Assembly: GCF_000024425.1 (NCBI RefSeq)
Contig: NC_013946.1
Coordinates: forward strand, 1,860,001-1,924,000
DNA from: Meiothermus ruber DSM 1279
GTDB taxonomy: Bacteria; Deinococcota; Deinococci; Deinococcales; Thermaceae
Reading direction: 5' to 3'
Length of the DNA: 64,000 nucleotides
Shown here piece after piece: positions 56,836 through 64,000 of this stretch. How positions within the stretch are numbered: the stretch's first letter is position 1; each line of letters opens with the position of its first letter. The notes beneath the pieces were generated by a model that was not told the DNA's origin, ran no database searches, and was given only the letters and a program-made list of their open reading frames with translations. Made by a program: the position numbers and the translations under genes.

Positions 56836-56877
56836 TTTAGGACTCCTAAATATATCATCCAACAGCGCCCCCGTCAA
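56836..56877 (-). promoter_or_regulatory. P460-marR promoter with palindromic operator
   Basis: TTGACG (56872-56877), 17-bp spacer, TATATT (56849-56854). The palindrome TTTAGGAGTCCTAAA (56836-56850, 7-bp arms, one central base) overlaps the -10 end and the start site, an ideal place for repression by the MarR-type protein encoded downstream. Confidence 0.8.
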
Positions 56878-56966
56878 GCCATCCACCTGATACCGTTTTT
56901 TGAGTGGACAACCGCTATACGAGAAAGAATGCTAAAAGCGGAGGCCTCGGAAAACCAGCCCAGAGA

Positions 56967-57521
56967 CTACCCCAGCCGGGCATAGATGTCCTCGAGGGCA
57001 ATCTCCAGGTTTACGCAGGGCAGCTTGAGCGAGCCGCTCTCAATGCGTTCGTAGAACCAGCCCCCCTCCATCCGCCGGAACACCTCGGCCCGCATGGTGT
57101 CTTGCTCGAGCAAGACGTACATTTGCAGACTGGGTAGGGTCTGGTAGTTGAGCCACTTTTCGCCCCGATCGATGTCGAGTGTGCTATCTGACAAAACTTC
57201 CACAATCAGACAGGGTGAGCGCTTGATGTATGGATGGTCGTCGGAGGCATCGCATACCACCATGACGTCGGGGTAGTAGATAGCGCCCGTGGGCGTCTGG
57301 ACTTTGACATCGCTCATCAAAACCCGACAGCCAGTGTCTCTGCTGTTTTGAGCGATAGCCATGGCTAGCTCAAAGGCCAGGCGGTTGTGGCGTTCGCTGC
57401 TACCGGCCATGGCAAAAACCTGTCCATGGGCATACTCGTGCCGCTCAGAGGAGGTGGCCTCAAAGGCGAGAAACTCCTCTACCGACACCTCGGTTTTGAC
57501 AGGGGGTTTCGACCTGGGCAT
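56967..57521 (-). CDS. Uma2-family (DUF820) putative endonuclease
   Basis: The 184 residues belong to the same family as the one at 45809-46375 but are clearly divergent: SVEEFLAFEATSSERHEYAHGQVFAMAGSSERHN (family start with first acidic site), CRVLMSDVKVQTPTGAIYYPDVMVVCD (catalytic Asp), CLIVEVLSDSTLDIDRGEKWLNYQTLPSLQMYVLLEQD (Glu and Lys of the PD-(D/E)XK-like core). The role is unknown. It is a single gene facing away from glyS. Confidence 0.88.
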   Translation of the reverse strand: MPRSKPPVKTEVSVEEFLAFEATSSERHEYAHGQVFAMAGSSERHNRLAFELAMAIAQNSRDTGCRVLMSDVKVQTPTGAIYYPDVMVVCDASDDHPYIKRSPCLIVEVLSDSTLDIDRGEKWLNYQTLPSLQMYVLLEQDTMRAEVFRRMEGGWFYERIESGSLKLPCVNLEIALEDIYARLG

Positions 57522-57543
57522 CCCCTACAGGATAGCAAAATCC

Positions 57544-57572
57544 TTGATGGGAAAGGGCCGCTGTGTTACCTT
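57544..57572 (+). promoter_or_regulatory. glyS promoter
   Basis: TTGATG (57544-57549), 17 bp, TACCTT (57567-57572). The predicted start is near 57579, at the beginning of the T-box leader. Confidence 0.6.
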
Positions 57573-57578
57573 GTAGCT

Positions 57579-57796
57579 TGCGTTGAACCGCAGGAGTAAC
57601 CCGGCGTTCCGCTACAGCGAGCCTGGGAGGGTGTGAGCCGGGCAGCCAAGAACCGGGTGAAGGGCGGCGGGGCAAACCTCAACGCAGCTCAAAGGGCCTC
57701 GAGCGACCTCGAGGAACTGGGGTGGAACCGCGGATGTCCGCGCCTTTCCCGGCGCGTATTCGTCCCCAGGCATGCGTGCCGGGGGTTTCTTTTTTC
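57579..57796 (+). promoter_or_regulatory. T-box riboswitch controlling glyS
   Basis: The leader contains the T-box consensus GGTGGAACCGCG (57721-57732), which base-pairs with the free acceptor end of uncharged tRNA. Stem I features are AGGAGTAAC (AGUA-like loop) and GCGAGCCTGG...GGTGTGAGCC. A GGG or GGC glycine triplet lies in the expected specifier region near 57655-57675; I cannot fix which. It ends in a terminator (CCCC-a-GGCA TGCG TGCC-GGGG, 57764-57784) followed by a T-rich run up to 57795. Low charging of tRNA-Gly would switch glyS on. Confidence 0.9.
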
Positions 57797-57849
57797 CCGG
57801 CATAAGCTGGTGAGGGGCCCCAATCCTGCCCAGCCAAAAGGAGCAAGCT

Positions 57850-59376
57850 ATGCCTGCTGAAACGATGGAAGAACTGGTAAGCCTGTGCAAGCGCCGGGGG
57901 TTTATCTTCCCTGGGTCGGATATCTATGGGGGTTTGCAGGGAACCTACGACTACGGCCCCCTGGGGGTTGAACTCAAAAACAACCTCAAGGCCGCCTGGT
58001 GGCGGGCCAACGTCTACGAGCGCGACGATATAGAAGGCCTGGATGCCAGCATCCTGACCCACCGGCTGGTGCTTTTTTACTCGGGCCACGAGGCCACCTT
58101 CTCGGATCCCCTGGTGGATAACCGCATCTCCAAAAAGCGCTACCGCCTGGATCACCTCCTCAAGGAGCAAAAACCCAGCGTGCTACAGGCTTTATCACAA
58201 GCCATGGGGCTACAGCAGGACGAGAGCCTGGCGGCCCTGGTCTCGCGCCTGCTGGCTGAACCCGAGAAGGCCGCCCTGGCCATGAACACCGCCCGGGTCA
58301 TAGACCCTGCCGACGGCGCGCCCGGCGACTGGACACCCCCGCGGCCTTTCAACATGATGTTCAAAACCCAGATTGGCCCCGTGGCCGACGAAGACTCCTA
58401 CGGCTACCTGCGTCCCGAGACGGCCCAGGGCATCTTTATCAACTTCAAAAACGTGCTCGATGCCACCAGCCGCCGCCTACCCTTTGGGGTGGCCCAGATT
58501 GGCAAGGCTTTCCGCAACGAGATTACCCCGCGCAACTTCATCTTCCGGGTGCGCGAGTTCGAGCAGATGGAGATCGAGTACTTTGTGAAGCCCGGCACCG
58601 ACGAAGAATGGCACCAGCGCTGGCTCGAGGCGCGCCTGGCTTGGTGGGAGGCGCAGGGCATCCCCCGCGAGCAAATCCGGGTGCTGGACGTGCCCAAGGA
58701 AGACCTCTCGCACTACTCCAAGCGCACCTTCGACCTGATGTACAACTTCCCCACCCTGGGCTTCGAGGAGATTGAGGGCATCGCCAACCGCAGCGACTAC
58801 GACCTGGGCAGCCACACCAAGGGCCAGGCCGAGCTGAAGATTCAGGCCCGGGTGCTGGAAAACCACGACTCCACCGCCAAGCTGGCAGTGCAAGACCCCG
58901 AGACCAAAGAGTGGTTCGTACCTTTTGTGATCGAGCCCTCGGCGGGGGTTGATCGGGGGGTGCTGGCGGTTTTGTCCCAGGCCTACACTCGGGAAAAGCT
59001 GGAAAACGGCGAGGAGCGCATCGTGCTTAAACTCAAGCCGCACCTGGCCCCCATCAAGGTGGCGGTCATCCCGCTGGCTAAAAACAAAGAGGAGATCACC
59101 AGCTACGCCCGCCGCCTCAAGGCCGATTTGCAGGCCCTGGGCTTTGGCCGGGTGCTCTACGAGGACACCGGCAACATCGGCAAAGCCTATCGCCGCCACG
59201 ACGAGGTGGGCACGCCCTTTTGCGTTACGGTGGACTACGACACCATCGGCAAAAGCCAGGACGGCAGCACCGCCCTGCAAGACACCGTGACGGTGCGCGA
59301 CCGCGACACCATGCAGCAGGAGCGGGTAGCGGTAAAGGAACTGCCCCAGTACCTGCTCGAGCGCCTTAAAAGCTGA
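57850..59376 (+). CDS. glyS: Glycyl-tRNA synthetase (alpha2 type)
   Basis: This class II synthetase charges tRNA-Gly. The 508 residues show [34 protein letters not shown] (motif 1 region), [41 protein letters not shown] (motif 2), [18 protein letters not shown], and [17 protein letters not shown] (motif 3), followed by the anticodon-binding domain ([18 protein letters not shown]). It is the dimeric eukaryote/archaeal-like form. The ATG at 57850 follows AAGGAG. The T-box upstream controls it. Confidence 0.97.
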   Translation: MPAETMEELVSLCKRRGFIFPGSDIYGGLQGTYDYGPLGVELKNNLKAAWWRANVYERDDIEGLDASILTHRLVLFYSGHEATFSDPLVDNRISKKRYRLDHLLKEQKPSVLQALSQAMGLQQDESLAALVSRLLAEPEKAALAMNTARVIDPADGAPGDWTPPRPFNMMFKTQIGPVADEDSYGYLRPETAQGIFINFKNVLDATSRRLPFGVAQIGKAFRNEITPRNFIFRVREFEQMEIEYFVKPGTDEEWHQRWLEARLAWWEAQGIPREQIRVLDVPKEDLSHYSKRTFDLMYNFPTLGFEEIEGIANRSDYDLGSHTKGQAELKIQARVLENHDSTAKLAVQDPETKEWFVPFVIEPSAGVDRGVLAVLSQAYTREKLENGEERIVLKLKPHLAPIKVAVIPLAKNKEEITSYARRLKADLQALGFGRVLYEDTGNIGKAYRRHDEVGTPFCVTVDYDTIGKSQDGSTALQDTVTVRDRDTMQQERVAVKELPQYLLERLKS

Positions 59377-59639
59377 TGCGCCTGGCTATCTGTACCGGCT
59401 GTCACGCCCGGGAGGACGAAAAGCACTTTGCGGGCTGGATCGAGCTTCTTCAGTCCCGCCTGGGGGTGGGCTACTTTGGCGGGGAGGGCCAGGGGATTGA
59501 GGTAGATTTTGTATCGTGTCTATCGCATTGCGAACAAGGCTTCGCGCTGACGGTAGAGGACGAGGTGCTGGTGCTGGAAAATGCAGAAGATTTTGCGGCT
59601 TTTTTAGAGCGGCTGAAGCGGGTGGCTTCAACCAGGTAA
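59376..59639 (+). CDS. Small DUF1636-like cysteine protein (thioredoxin-fold ferredoxin type)
   Basis: The 87 residues have a CTGC pair near the N-terminus (ICTGCHARED) and VSCLSHCEQGF later, the four-Cys pattern of thioredoxin-like [2Fe-2S] ferredoxin/DUF1636 proteins. The function is unknown; the cysteines could bind a cluster or metal. The ATG shares one base with the glyS stop codon (TGATG), so translation is coupled and the gene is under the same T-box control. A further stretch with alternating beta and alpha pattern fits the fold. Confidence 0.75.
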   Translation: MRLAICTGCHAREDEKHFAGWIELLQSRLGVGYFGGEGQGIEVDFVSCLSHCEQGFALTVEDEVLVLENAEDFAAFLERLKRVASTR

Positions 59640-59728
59640 CTGAAACTTAGTAAACCCAGTGCCACATTTGTCACCGACTTCGAATTGCTCAAGCTCTATG
59701 ATGAAATCGAATTTAGCAAGGAGGTACT

Positions 59729-61510
59729 GTGAAGAAGTTATTCTTACCTCTCGCAGTGGCTGGTCTGATGTTGACTGGTTGTAGCACGCAATCGCAGTCT
59801 CAGCCCAACTTCACACTATCCCTCAACCCCAGCAGCGCTTTGGTCAGCCCTGGTGATTCGGCCTCGAGTACCCTCACCATCACCCCTCAGAACGGCTTTA
59901 GCGGCACTGTGAACCTGAGCCTGCAAAACCCCCCGGCGGGCATCACGGTCTCACCCAGCACCATCGAGGTAAGCGGGCCAAACCCACAGGACTTCACCAT
60001 CACCTTCAACACCACTTCCAGCACCCCCACCGGCCCCAGCACCCTCGCGCTGGTGGCTGCCCAGGGCAGCCTGAGCAAAACCGTCAGCTTTGAACTAACC
60101 GTAACCTCGTTCAACATTGCCCTGACCCGCTCGAGCACCCTGCGGGCCCAGGGTCAGAGCTTCTCAGACTTCAGCCTCACCCTCACCCCCGAGGCCGGGT
60201 TTAGCGGTTCGGTGAGCCTGAGCCTGCAATCACCCCTCAGCGGTATCAGCCTCAGCCCGGCCAGCCTGAGCGCCTCCGGGCCAGTAACCCTTTCAGTAGA
60301 CCGCACGGTTCCAGAAGGTGTTTACAACCTCATCGTACAGGCCAGCAGCGGCAACCTGACCCGCACCGCCCCCCTTACCCTGCGGGTGCTGCGGGCCAAC
60401 ACCCTGGCCGCCGGGGGCTACTTTAGCGCGGCCATCAAACCCAACGGCCAGGTCTGGTCGTGGGGCGACAACACCTACGGGCAGCTAGGCCGGGCAACCA
60501 CCAGCCCCAGCGATAGCACCCCCACCCAGGCTTCTCTCATCAACGATGCAGTCTCGATTTCCCTGGGCGAGTACCACGCCATTGCCCTCACCAACGATGG
60601 CCGGGTGGTTACGCTGGGACGAGACGACTACGGGCAGTTGGGGGATGGGCCGGGGGACTCGAGCGGCACCCACACCGCCCCCAACCTGCGCGACAACATC
60701 CTGCCGGCTGGGATCAAGGCTGTGGCTGTTCAGGCAGGCCGCTACCACTCCCTGGCTTTGACCTCCGAAGGCACCGTCTACGCCTGGGGGCGCAACGATG
60801 TGGGCCAGCTCGGCCTTGGCACAATCACTGCCCCACAGGAATCGCCCGCGCTTATTCCTGGCTTGAGCGACGTAATTGCCCTGGCCGCCGGCGACGACCA
60901 CACCCTAGCCCTCAAAGCCGATGGCAGCGTCTGGGCCTGGGGCGACAACCCCAACGGCGAGCTGGGAACCGGAGACATCACGCCCTACAGCGTACCGACC
61001 GCTGTATCAAACCTACCAGGTGTAAAGGCCATCGCTGCCGGGGGCAACCACTCGGTCGCGCTGCTGGCTGACGGAACGGTGCGTACCTGGGGCTATAACA
61101 ACCACGGTCAGCTTGGCAATGGCAGCAACACAAACAGCAACGTACCGGTTCCGGTCACGGGCCTAACGGACGTGGTGGGCATTGCGGCGGGCTACGAGTT
61201 CACCCTGGCCGTTCTGAGCAATGGTTCGGTCAAGGCCTGGGGGCACGACGACAGCTTCCAGCTTGGCAACGGTGCCACCACGGGCGACCAGACCACCCCG
61301 GTGGATGTTCAGGGCATACCCACAGGTCGAAGCGTGCGGGGCTTAACGGCGGGCATCTTCCACGCCCTGGCCCTGCTGGACGATGGCTCGATGGTGGCCT
61401 GGGGCAGCAACGTTCAGGGTCAGCTAGGTGATGGGACTCCTAACTCCTCTGATACCGCCAAGCCGGTGTCCATTACCGGCGTACAGGTGCCCCCCACCGC
61501 TGCGCCCTAG
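59729..61510 (+). CDS. Lipoprotein with Ig-like and RCC1-type repeats
   Basis: The 593 residues begin with a signal peptide and lipobox LMLTGCS. Two Ig-like modules (about 25-125 and 125-220) use the pattern GFSGTVNLSLQNPPAGITVSP and GFSGSVSLSLQSPLSGISLSP. Then come about seven repeats of about 50 residues of RCC1 type: WSWGDNTYGQLG, VYAWGRNDVGQLG, VWAWGDNPNGELG, VRTWGYNNHGQLG, VKAWGHDDSFQLG, VAWGSNVQGQLG. These predict a seven-bladed beta-propeller on the cell surface or in the periplasm. The GTG start has a perfect AAGGAGGT. The Ig modules recall those of the 36492-38882 protein. Confidence 0.85.
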   Translation: MKKLFLPLAVAGLMLTGCSTQSQSQPNFTLSLNPSSALVSPGDSASSTLTITPQNGFSGTVNLSLQNPPAGITVSPSTIEVSGPNPQDFTITFNTTSSTPTGPSTLALVAAQGSLSKTVSFELTVTSFNIALTRSSTLRAQGQSFSDFSLTLTPEAGFSGSVSLSLQSPLSGISLSPASLSASGPVTLSVDRTVPEGVYNLIVQASSGNLTRTAPLTLRVLRANTLAAGGYFSAAIKPNGQVWSWGDNTYGQLGRATTSPSDSTPTQASLINDAVSISLGEYHAIALTNDGRVVTLGRDDYGQLGDGPGDSSGTHTAPNLRDNILPAGIKAVAVQAGRYHSLALTSEGTVYAWGRNDVGQLGLGTITAPQESPALIPGLSDVIALAAGDDHTLALKADGSVWAWGDNPNGELGTGDITPYSVPTAVSNLPGVKAIAAGGNHSVALLADGTVRTWGYNNHGQLGNGSNTNSNVPVPVTGLTDVVGIAAGYEFTLAVLSNGSVKAWGHDDSFQLGNGATTGDQTTPVDVQGIPTGRSVRGLTAGIFHALALLDDGSMVAWGSNVQGQLGDGTPNSSDTAKPVSITGVQVPPTAAP

Positions 61511-61523
61511 CCCGGATGGCACG

Positions 61524-61550
61524 AGCGCCCTAGGCTGGGCGCTTTTTATT
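61524..61550 (+). terminator. Intrinsic terminator of the RCC1-repeat gene
   Basis: AGCGCCC and GGGCGCT pair around TAGGCT and are followed by TTTTATTT. It lies 13 bases after the stop codon. Confidence 0.85.
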
Positions 61551-61686
61551 TGGTGGGCTCTGGTATCCGCCGATGGCAGCTTATAAAGCCAACCATTGCA
61601 GGTCTTCTGCGGGGTGGGCCAATCGGCCCCTCGAGGGTTAAACAGCCTGGGGGCCCACCTGCGCGAGCCCCCAGACCAAAAAAAGC

Positions 61687-63930
61687 CTACTGGACATTGA
61701 GCGAGATGGTGGCGAGGGGCGGCTCGCTCTCGGGCGCCCCGGTGGGGCGCACCTCGTAGGTGATCTGGCCGGGGCCGGGGTCGGAGAAGTAGCTCCAGCC
61801 GCAGGCGGCGCTCAAGGGTAGGTCGCGCCGCCCGATCACGCGGTCGCCGCGCTTGACCAGCACGGTATAGCTTCTGGCCGAGCCCACCCCACCGAAGCGG
61901 AATGGACGGGAGACCGTACCCCCGGCCTGAAGGTTCGAGAGGGCAAACTGCAGGTTGCAGGCAGCCCCGGCCTGGGCCTCGGCCACCACCAGGGCAATCT
62001 TGCTTCCCGAGGTTGCGCCTTCGGCGCGCACCTCATAGGTGCGGGTGCCGCTCGAGGGCGGTGGAACGTTCAAGCTCCACAACCCGTTGGCATCGGCGCT
62101 GACCCGCCCCAGGCTGGCCCCGTCCTCAAAAACCTCCACGGTCTGGCCCGGCTGGGCCGTACCCTGGAGGGTAAAACCGGTGGCCGAAACCGTGGCCCCA
62201 TCCACAGGCGCGATAAAGGTGGGTTCGACCGGGGGCGTGGCGGTCACGCGGACGCTGGCCCCGGTCATCTGCCCGGGGCGGCGGGCCTCGTAGGTGTGTG
62301 CACCGGCGGTCAGGGCCGAGACCGGGAGCGCAAAGCTCCAGCGCCCATCGGAGCCTACCGTTACAGCGCCAAGGGCCGCGCCGTTGTCGAAGAGCTCGAG
62401 GGTCTCCCCTGGCTGGCCAGCCCCCTGCAGGGTATAGCTGCCCACTGCCAGGGTCGAACCGTCCGCCGGTGCGGTGATGGTTACAGCCGCTGCCGCCGGG
62501 GGCAGGCCCGCGCTGAAGGCCCGCAGGCCCAGTCCAGGCAGAACCGAGAGCAGGCCCAGCAGGGCCATCGCCCCCACCAGCATCCCCGCCGCAGGCAGGC
62601 CCGTTCGCGTCGCGGGGGCCATCAGGGCCTGGGTGAGGCCCATCGGGGCCGCCGCTACCGGAACCCCCGGCGCTTCCGAGCTGCCATACTGGGCCAGGGC
62701 CGCCTCGGCCTCGCGGTCTTCGGCTTCCTGGGCCGGCGTGGGCTGGCTGAAAATCAGGAAGAAGACCCGGAGGTAGTAGTAAGCGCCAATGGCCGAGGTG
62801 ACCAGGGCCAGCACCACCAGTCCGTAGAACCCGGCCCGGGCCGCCTCCTGGAAGACCAGGTACTTGGCCCAGAACCCGGCCAGCGGGGGCAGCCCCAGCA
62901 CCGAAAGAATGCCCAGCCCCAGGGCCCCGCCCAGCAGGGGCTTGCGGTACCACAGGCCCCGCAGGCGCTCGAGCGGTACATCCTGGTTGGAGAGCATCGA
63001 GAGCACCGCAAAGATCAGGCCCGTAGCCAGGCCGTAGGTCAGCAGATAGAACGGGATGGTGGCCTGCCCGGTGGGGCCAAACAGCCCCAGGCCGATGTAG
63101 CCCGCATTGGCGATGGAGGAGTAAGCAAAAAGCCGCTTGGCTTCAGTCTGAGACAGAGCTCCCAGATTCCCAAACAGGGTGCTGAGGGCAATCAGGGCAG
63201 CCATCCCGACCCCCCAGGCTTCCAGGCCTTCAGGGGTAAAGATGCGCAGCATGGCCGCAAAAGCCGCCGCCTTGACCGCCGTGGCCATAAAGAGGGTGAC
63301 CACCGTAGGGCTCCCCTGGTAAACGTCCGGCGACCACCACTGGAAGGGCACCATGGCGGTCTTGAAGGCAAACGCCGCCATAATCAGCAACAACCCAGCC
63401 ACGTAGAGCGGCCCCGAGCCGGTCGCACCCACCATAAAGCTGCCGGTTGCCCCAAAGTACAGGGCGATGCCATAGAGAAAGATGGCCGCCCCCAGCGCCC
63501 CCAGCAGGAAGTATTTCAGGCCCGCTTCAAAACCTTTCTCATCGCGCTGCCAGGTGGCCAGTACGTACAGCGGCAGCGAGAAAACCTCCAAGGCAATCAC
63601 CAGCACCACCAGGTTGGGGCTGCTGGCCATGACGTGCATACCGGTCACCGCAAACAGCACCAGCAAGGGGTATTCAAATTTCTTAGCAGGCCCCAGCAAA
63701 AGCGCCCACAACCCACCCAGAATGGCTACCAGGGTCAGGCCCCGGGCCAGGGTATCGAAGCGGTAGAGGCCCCCAAAGGCCTCCACGGTCTGGCCCCAGC
63801 CCACCAGAGAGAACAAACCCGCCAACAGCAGCGCCGCCACGGTCACGATGCGGTTGGCCTCGCGGGAGATGAGGAAGGCCAGCAGCGACAGCACGGTGGC
63901 GAAGCCTGCCAGCAAGTACAAAGTCAGCAT
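61687..63930 (-). CDS. nuoN: NADH-quinone oxidoreductase subunit N with C-terminal Ig-like extension
   Basis: Residues 1-481 are a normal antiporter-like membrane subunit of complex I: LARGLTLVAILGGLWALLL, VIALEVFSLPLYVLATWQRDEKGFEAGLKYFLLGALGAAIFLYGIAL, the proton-channel Lys in FKTAMVPFQWWSPDVYQGSP, and LSQTEAKRLFAYSSIANAGYIGLGLF, about 14 helices. Residues 482-568 and 569-655 are two Ig-like modules (both with APxDGxT, QG.GQPG, and LxxFDNG.ALG-type strands), and 656-747 is a third beta-rich domain. Plain NuoN proteins are about 470-490 residues. The C-terminus of NuoN faces the outside, so the extension should be periplasmic. GGGAGG precedes the ATG. The other nuo genes are expected beyond the right edge. 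Confidence 0.92.
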   Translation of the reverse strand: MLTLYLLAGFATVLSLLAFLISREANRIVTVAALLLAGLFSLVGWGQTVEAFGGLYRFDTLARGLTLVAILGGLWALLLGPAKKFEYPLLVLFAVTGMHVMASSPNLVVLVIALEVFSLPLYVLATWQRDEKGFEAGLKYFLLGALGAAIFLYGIALYFGATGSFMVGATGSGPLYVAGLLLIMAAFAFKTAMVPFQWWSPDVYQGSPTVVTLFMATAVKAAAFAAMLRIFTPEGLEAWGVGMAALIALSTLFGNLGALSQTEAKRLFAYSSIANAGYIGLGLFGPTGQATIPFYLLTYGLATGLIFAVLSMLSNQDVPLERLRGLWYRKPLLGGALGLGILSVLGLPPLAGFWAKYLVFQEAARAGFYGLVVLALVTSAIGAYYYLRVFFLIFSQPTPAQEAEDREAEAALAQYGSSEAPGVPVAAAPMGLTQALMAPATRTGLPAAGMLVGAMALLGLLSVLPGLGLRAFSAGLPPAAAAVTITAPADGSTLAVGSYTLQGAGQPGETLELFDNGAALGAVTVGSDGRWSFALPVSALTAGAHTYEARRPGQMTGASVRVTATPPVEPTFIAPVDGATVSATGFTLQGTAQPGQTVEVFEDGASLGRVSADANGLWSLNVPPPSSGTRTYEVRAEGATSGSKIALVVAEAQAGAACNLQFALSNLQAGGTVSRPFRFGGVGSARSYTVLVKRGDRVIGRRDLPLSAACGWSYFSDPGPGQITYEVRPTGAPESEPPLATISLNVQ

Positions 63931-63986
63931 CGCGCACCTCCCATCCGCGCAAAAGAGCTAAAAACCTGGCGCTTGCGGTCGGTCAT
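63924..63986 (-). CDS. 20-codon ORF with strong ribosome binding site before nuoN
   Basis: It begins at ATG 63986, seven to nine bases after GGAGGTG, encodes MTDRKRQVFSSFARMGG and a last few residues, and its stop codon overlaps the first codons of nuoN in another frame. It may be a coupling peptide or a chance open frame between nuoM and nuoN. The residues show no known family. Confidence 0.3.
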   Translation of the reverse strand: MTDRKRQVFSSFARMGGARC

Positions 63987-64000
63987 GAAGCACCTCCAAA

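Overview
The window (about 62-63% G+C) looks like a chromosome segment of a Thermaceae bacterium, most likely Meiothermus. The reasons are a ba3-type cytochrome oxidase in the Thermus gene order cbaD-cbaB-cbaA with the very short subunit IIa, many genes whose start codon lies 6-8 nt after a TANNNT -10 box (leaderless mRNAs, common in Deinococcus-Thermus), an M29 thermophilic aminopeptidase and an AmpS/FloA/NfeD/PhoH gene set of the expected type. The species assignment is inference; no rRNA or tRNA gene is visible.

Layout. 1-3090 is an accessory patch: an IS630-type transposase cut by the window edge, an unknown lipoprotein gene, and a decayed IS5-type element with intact ends. 3176-9411 (minus strand) is a housekeeping run: NfeD-like protease, FloA, a small membrane protein, PhoH, YbeY, undecaprenol/diacylglycerol kinase and a CorC/HlyC-type protein. 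9531-10939 carries aroE and a YigZ protein. 10969-15585 carries RNase J, PNPase and S15. An MFS transporter, the ba3 oxidase and transketolase follow. 21365-27535 holds a small membrane protein, a conserved protein often named quinate dehydrogenase, a very large GH13 enzyme with a helix-hairpin-helix tail, and an M29 aminopeptidase. A complete IS5-type element lies at 27695-28602, just upstream of cdd.

29035-36350 is the most interesting block. Read in the direction of transcription it encodes a GH114 lipoprotein, an Agd3/PelA-type deacetylase lipoprotein, a PelF-type GT4 glycosyltransferase, a polytopic membrane protein in the PelG position, and a second GH114 protein. This is the order pelA-DA-F-G of Gram-positive Pel loci without a recognisable PelD or PelE, so I propose a reduced Pel-like galactosaminoglycan system. 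A large Ig-repeat lipoprotein is divergent from it.

38885-48058 holds an orphan histidine kinase, trmJ, and the branched-chain amino acid genes leuC, leuD, leuB, an SDR gene and ilvD. Upstream of leuC is a complete attenuator: leaderless promoter, a 16-residue leader peptide with tandem CTA leucine codons, and mutually exclusive hairpins. 48059-52502 holds a kinase-like protein, miaB, an FAD oxidoreductase, thyA and folA. 53326-56877 holds clpC and a cytochrome P460/MarR pair under a palindromic operator. 57544-59639 is a T-box-controlled glyS with a small DUF1636-like gene. The window ends with an RCC1-repeat lipoprotein and nuoN carrying an unexpected C-terminal extension of Ig-like domains.

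The hexamer CTCGAG is strongly over-represented in the native genes and missing from the first 3.3 kb and the IS elements.
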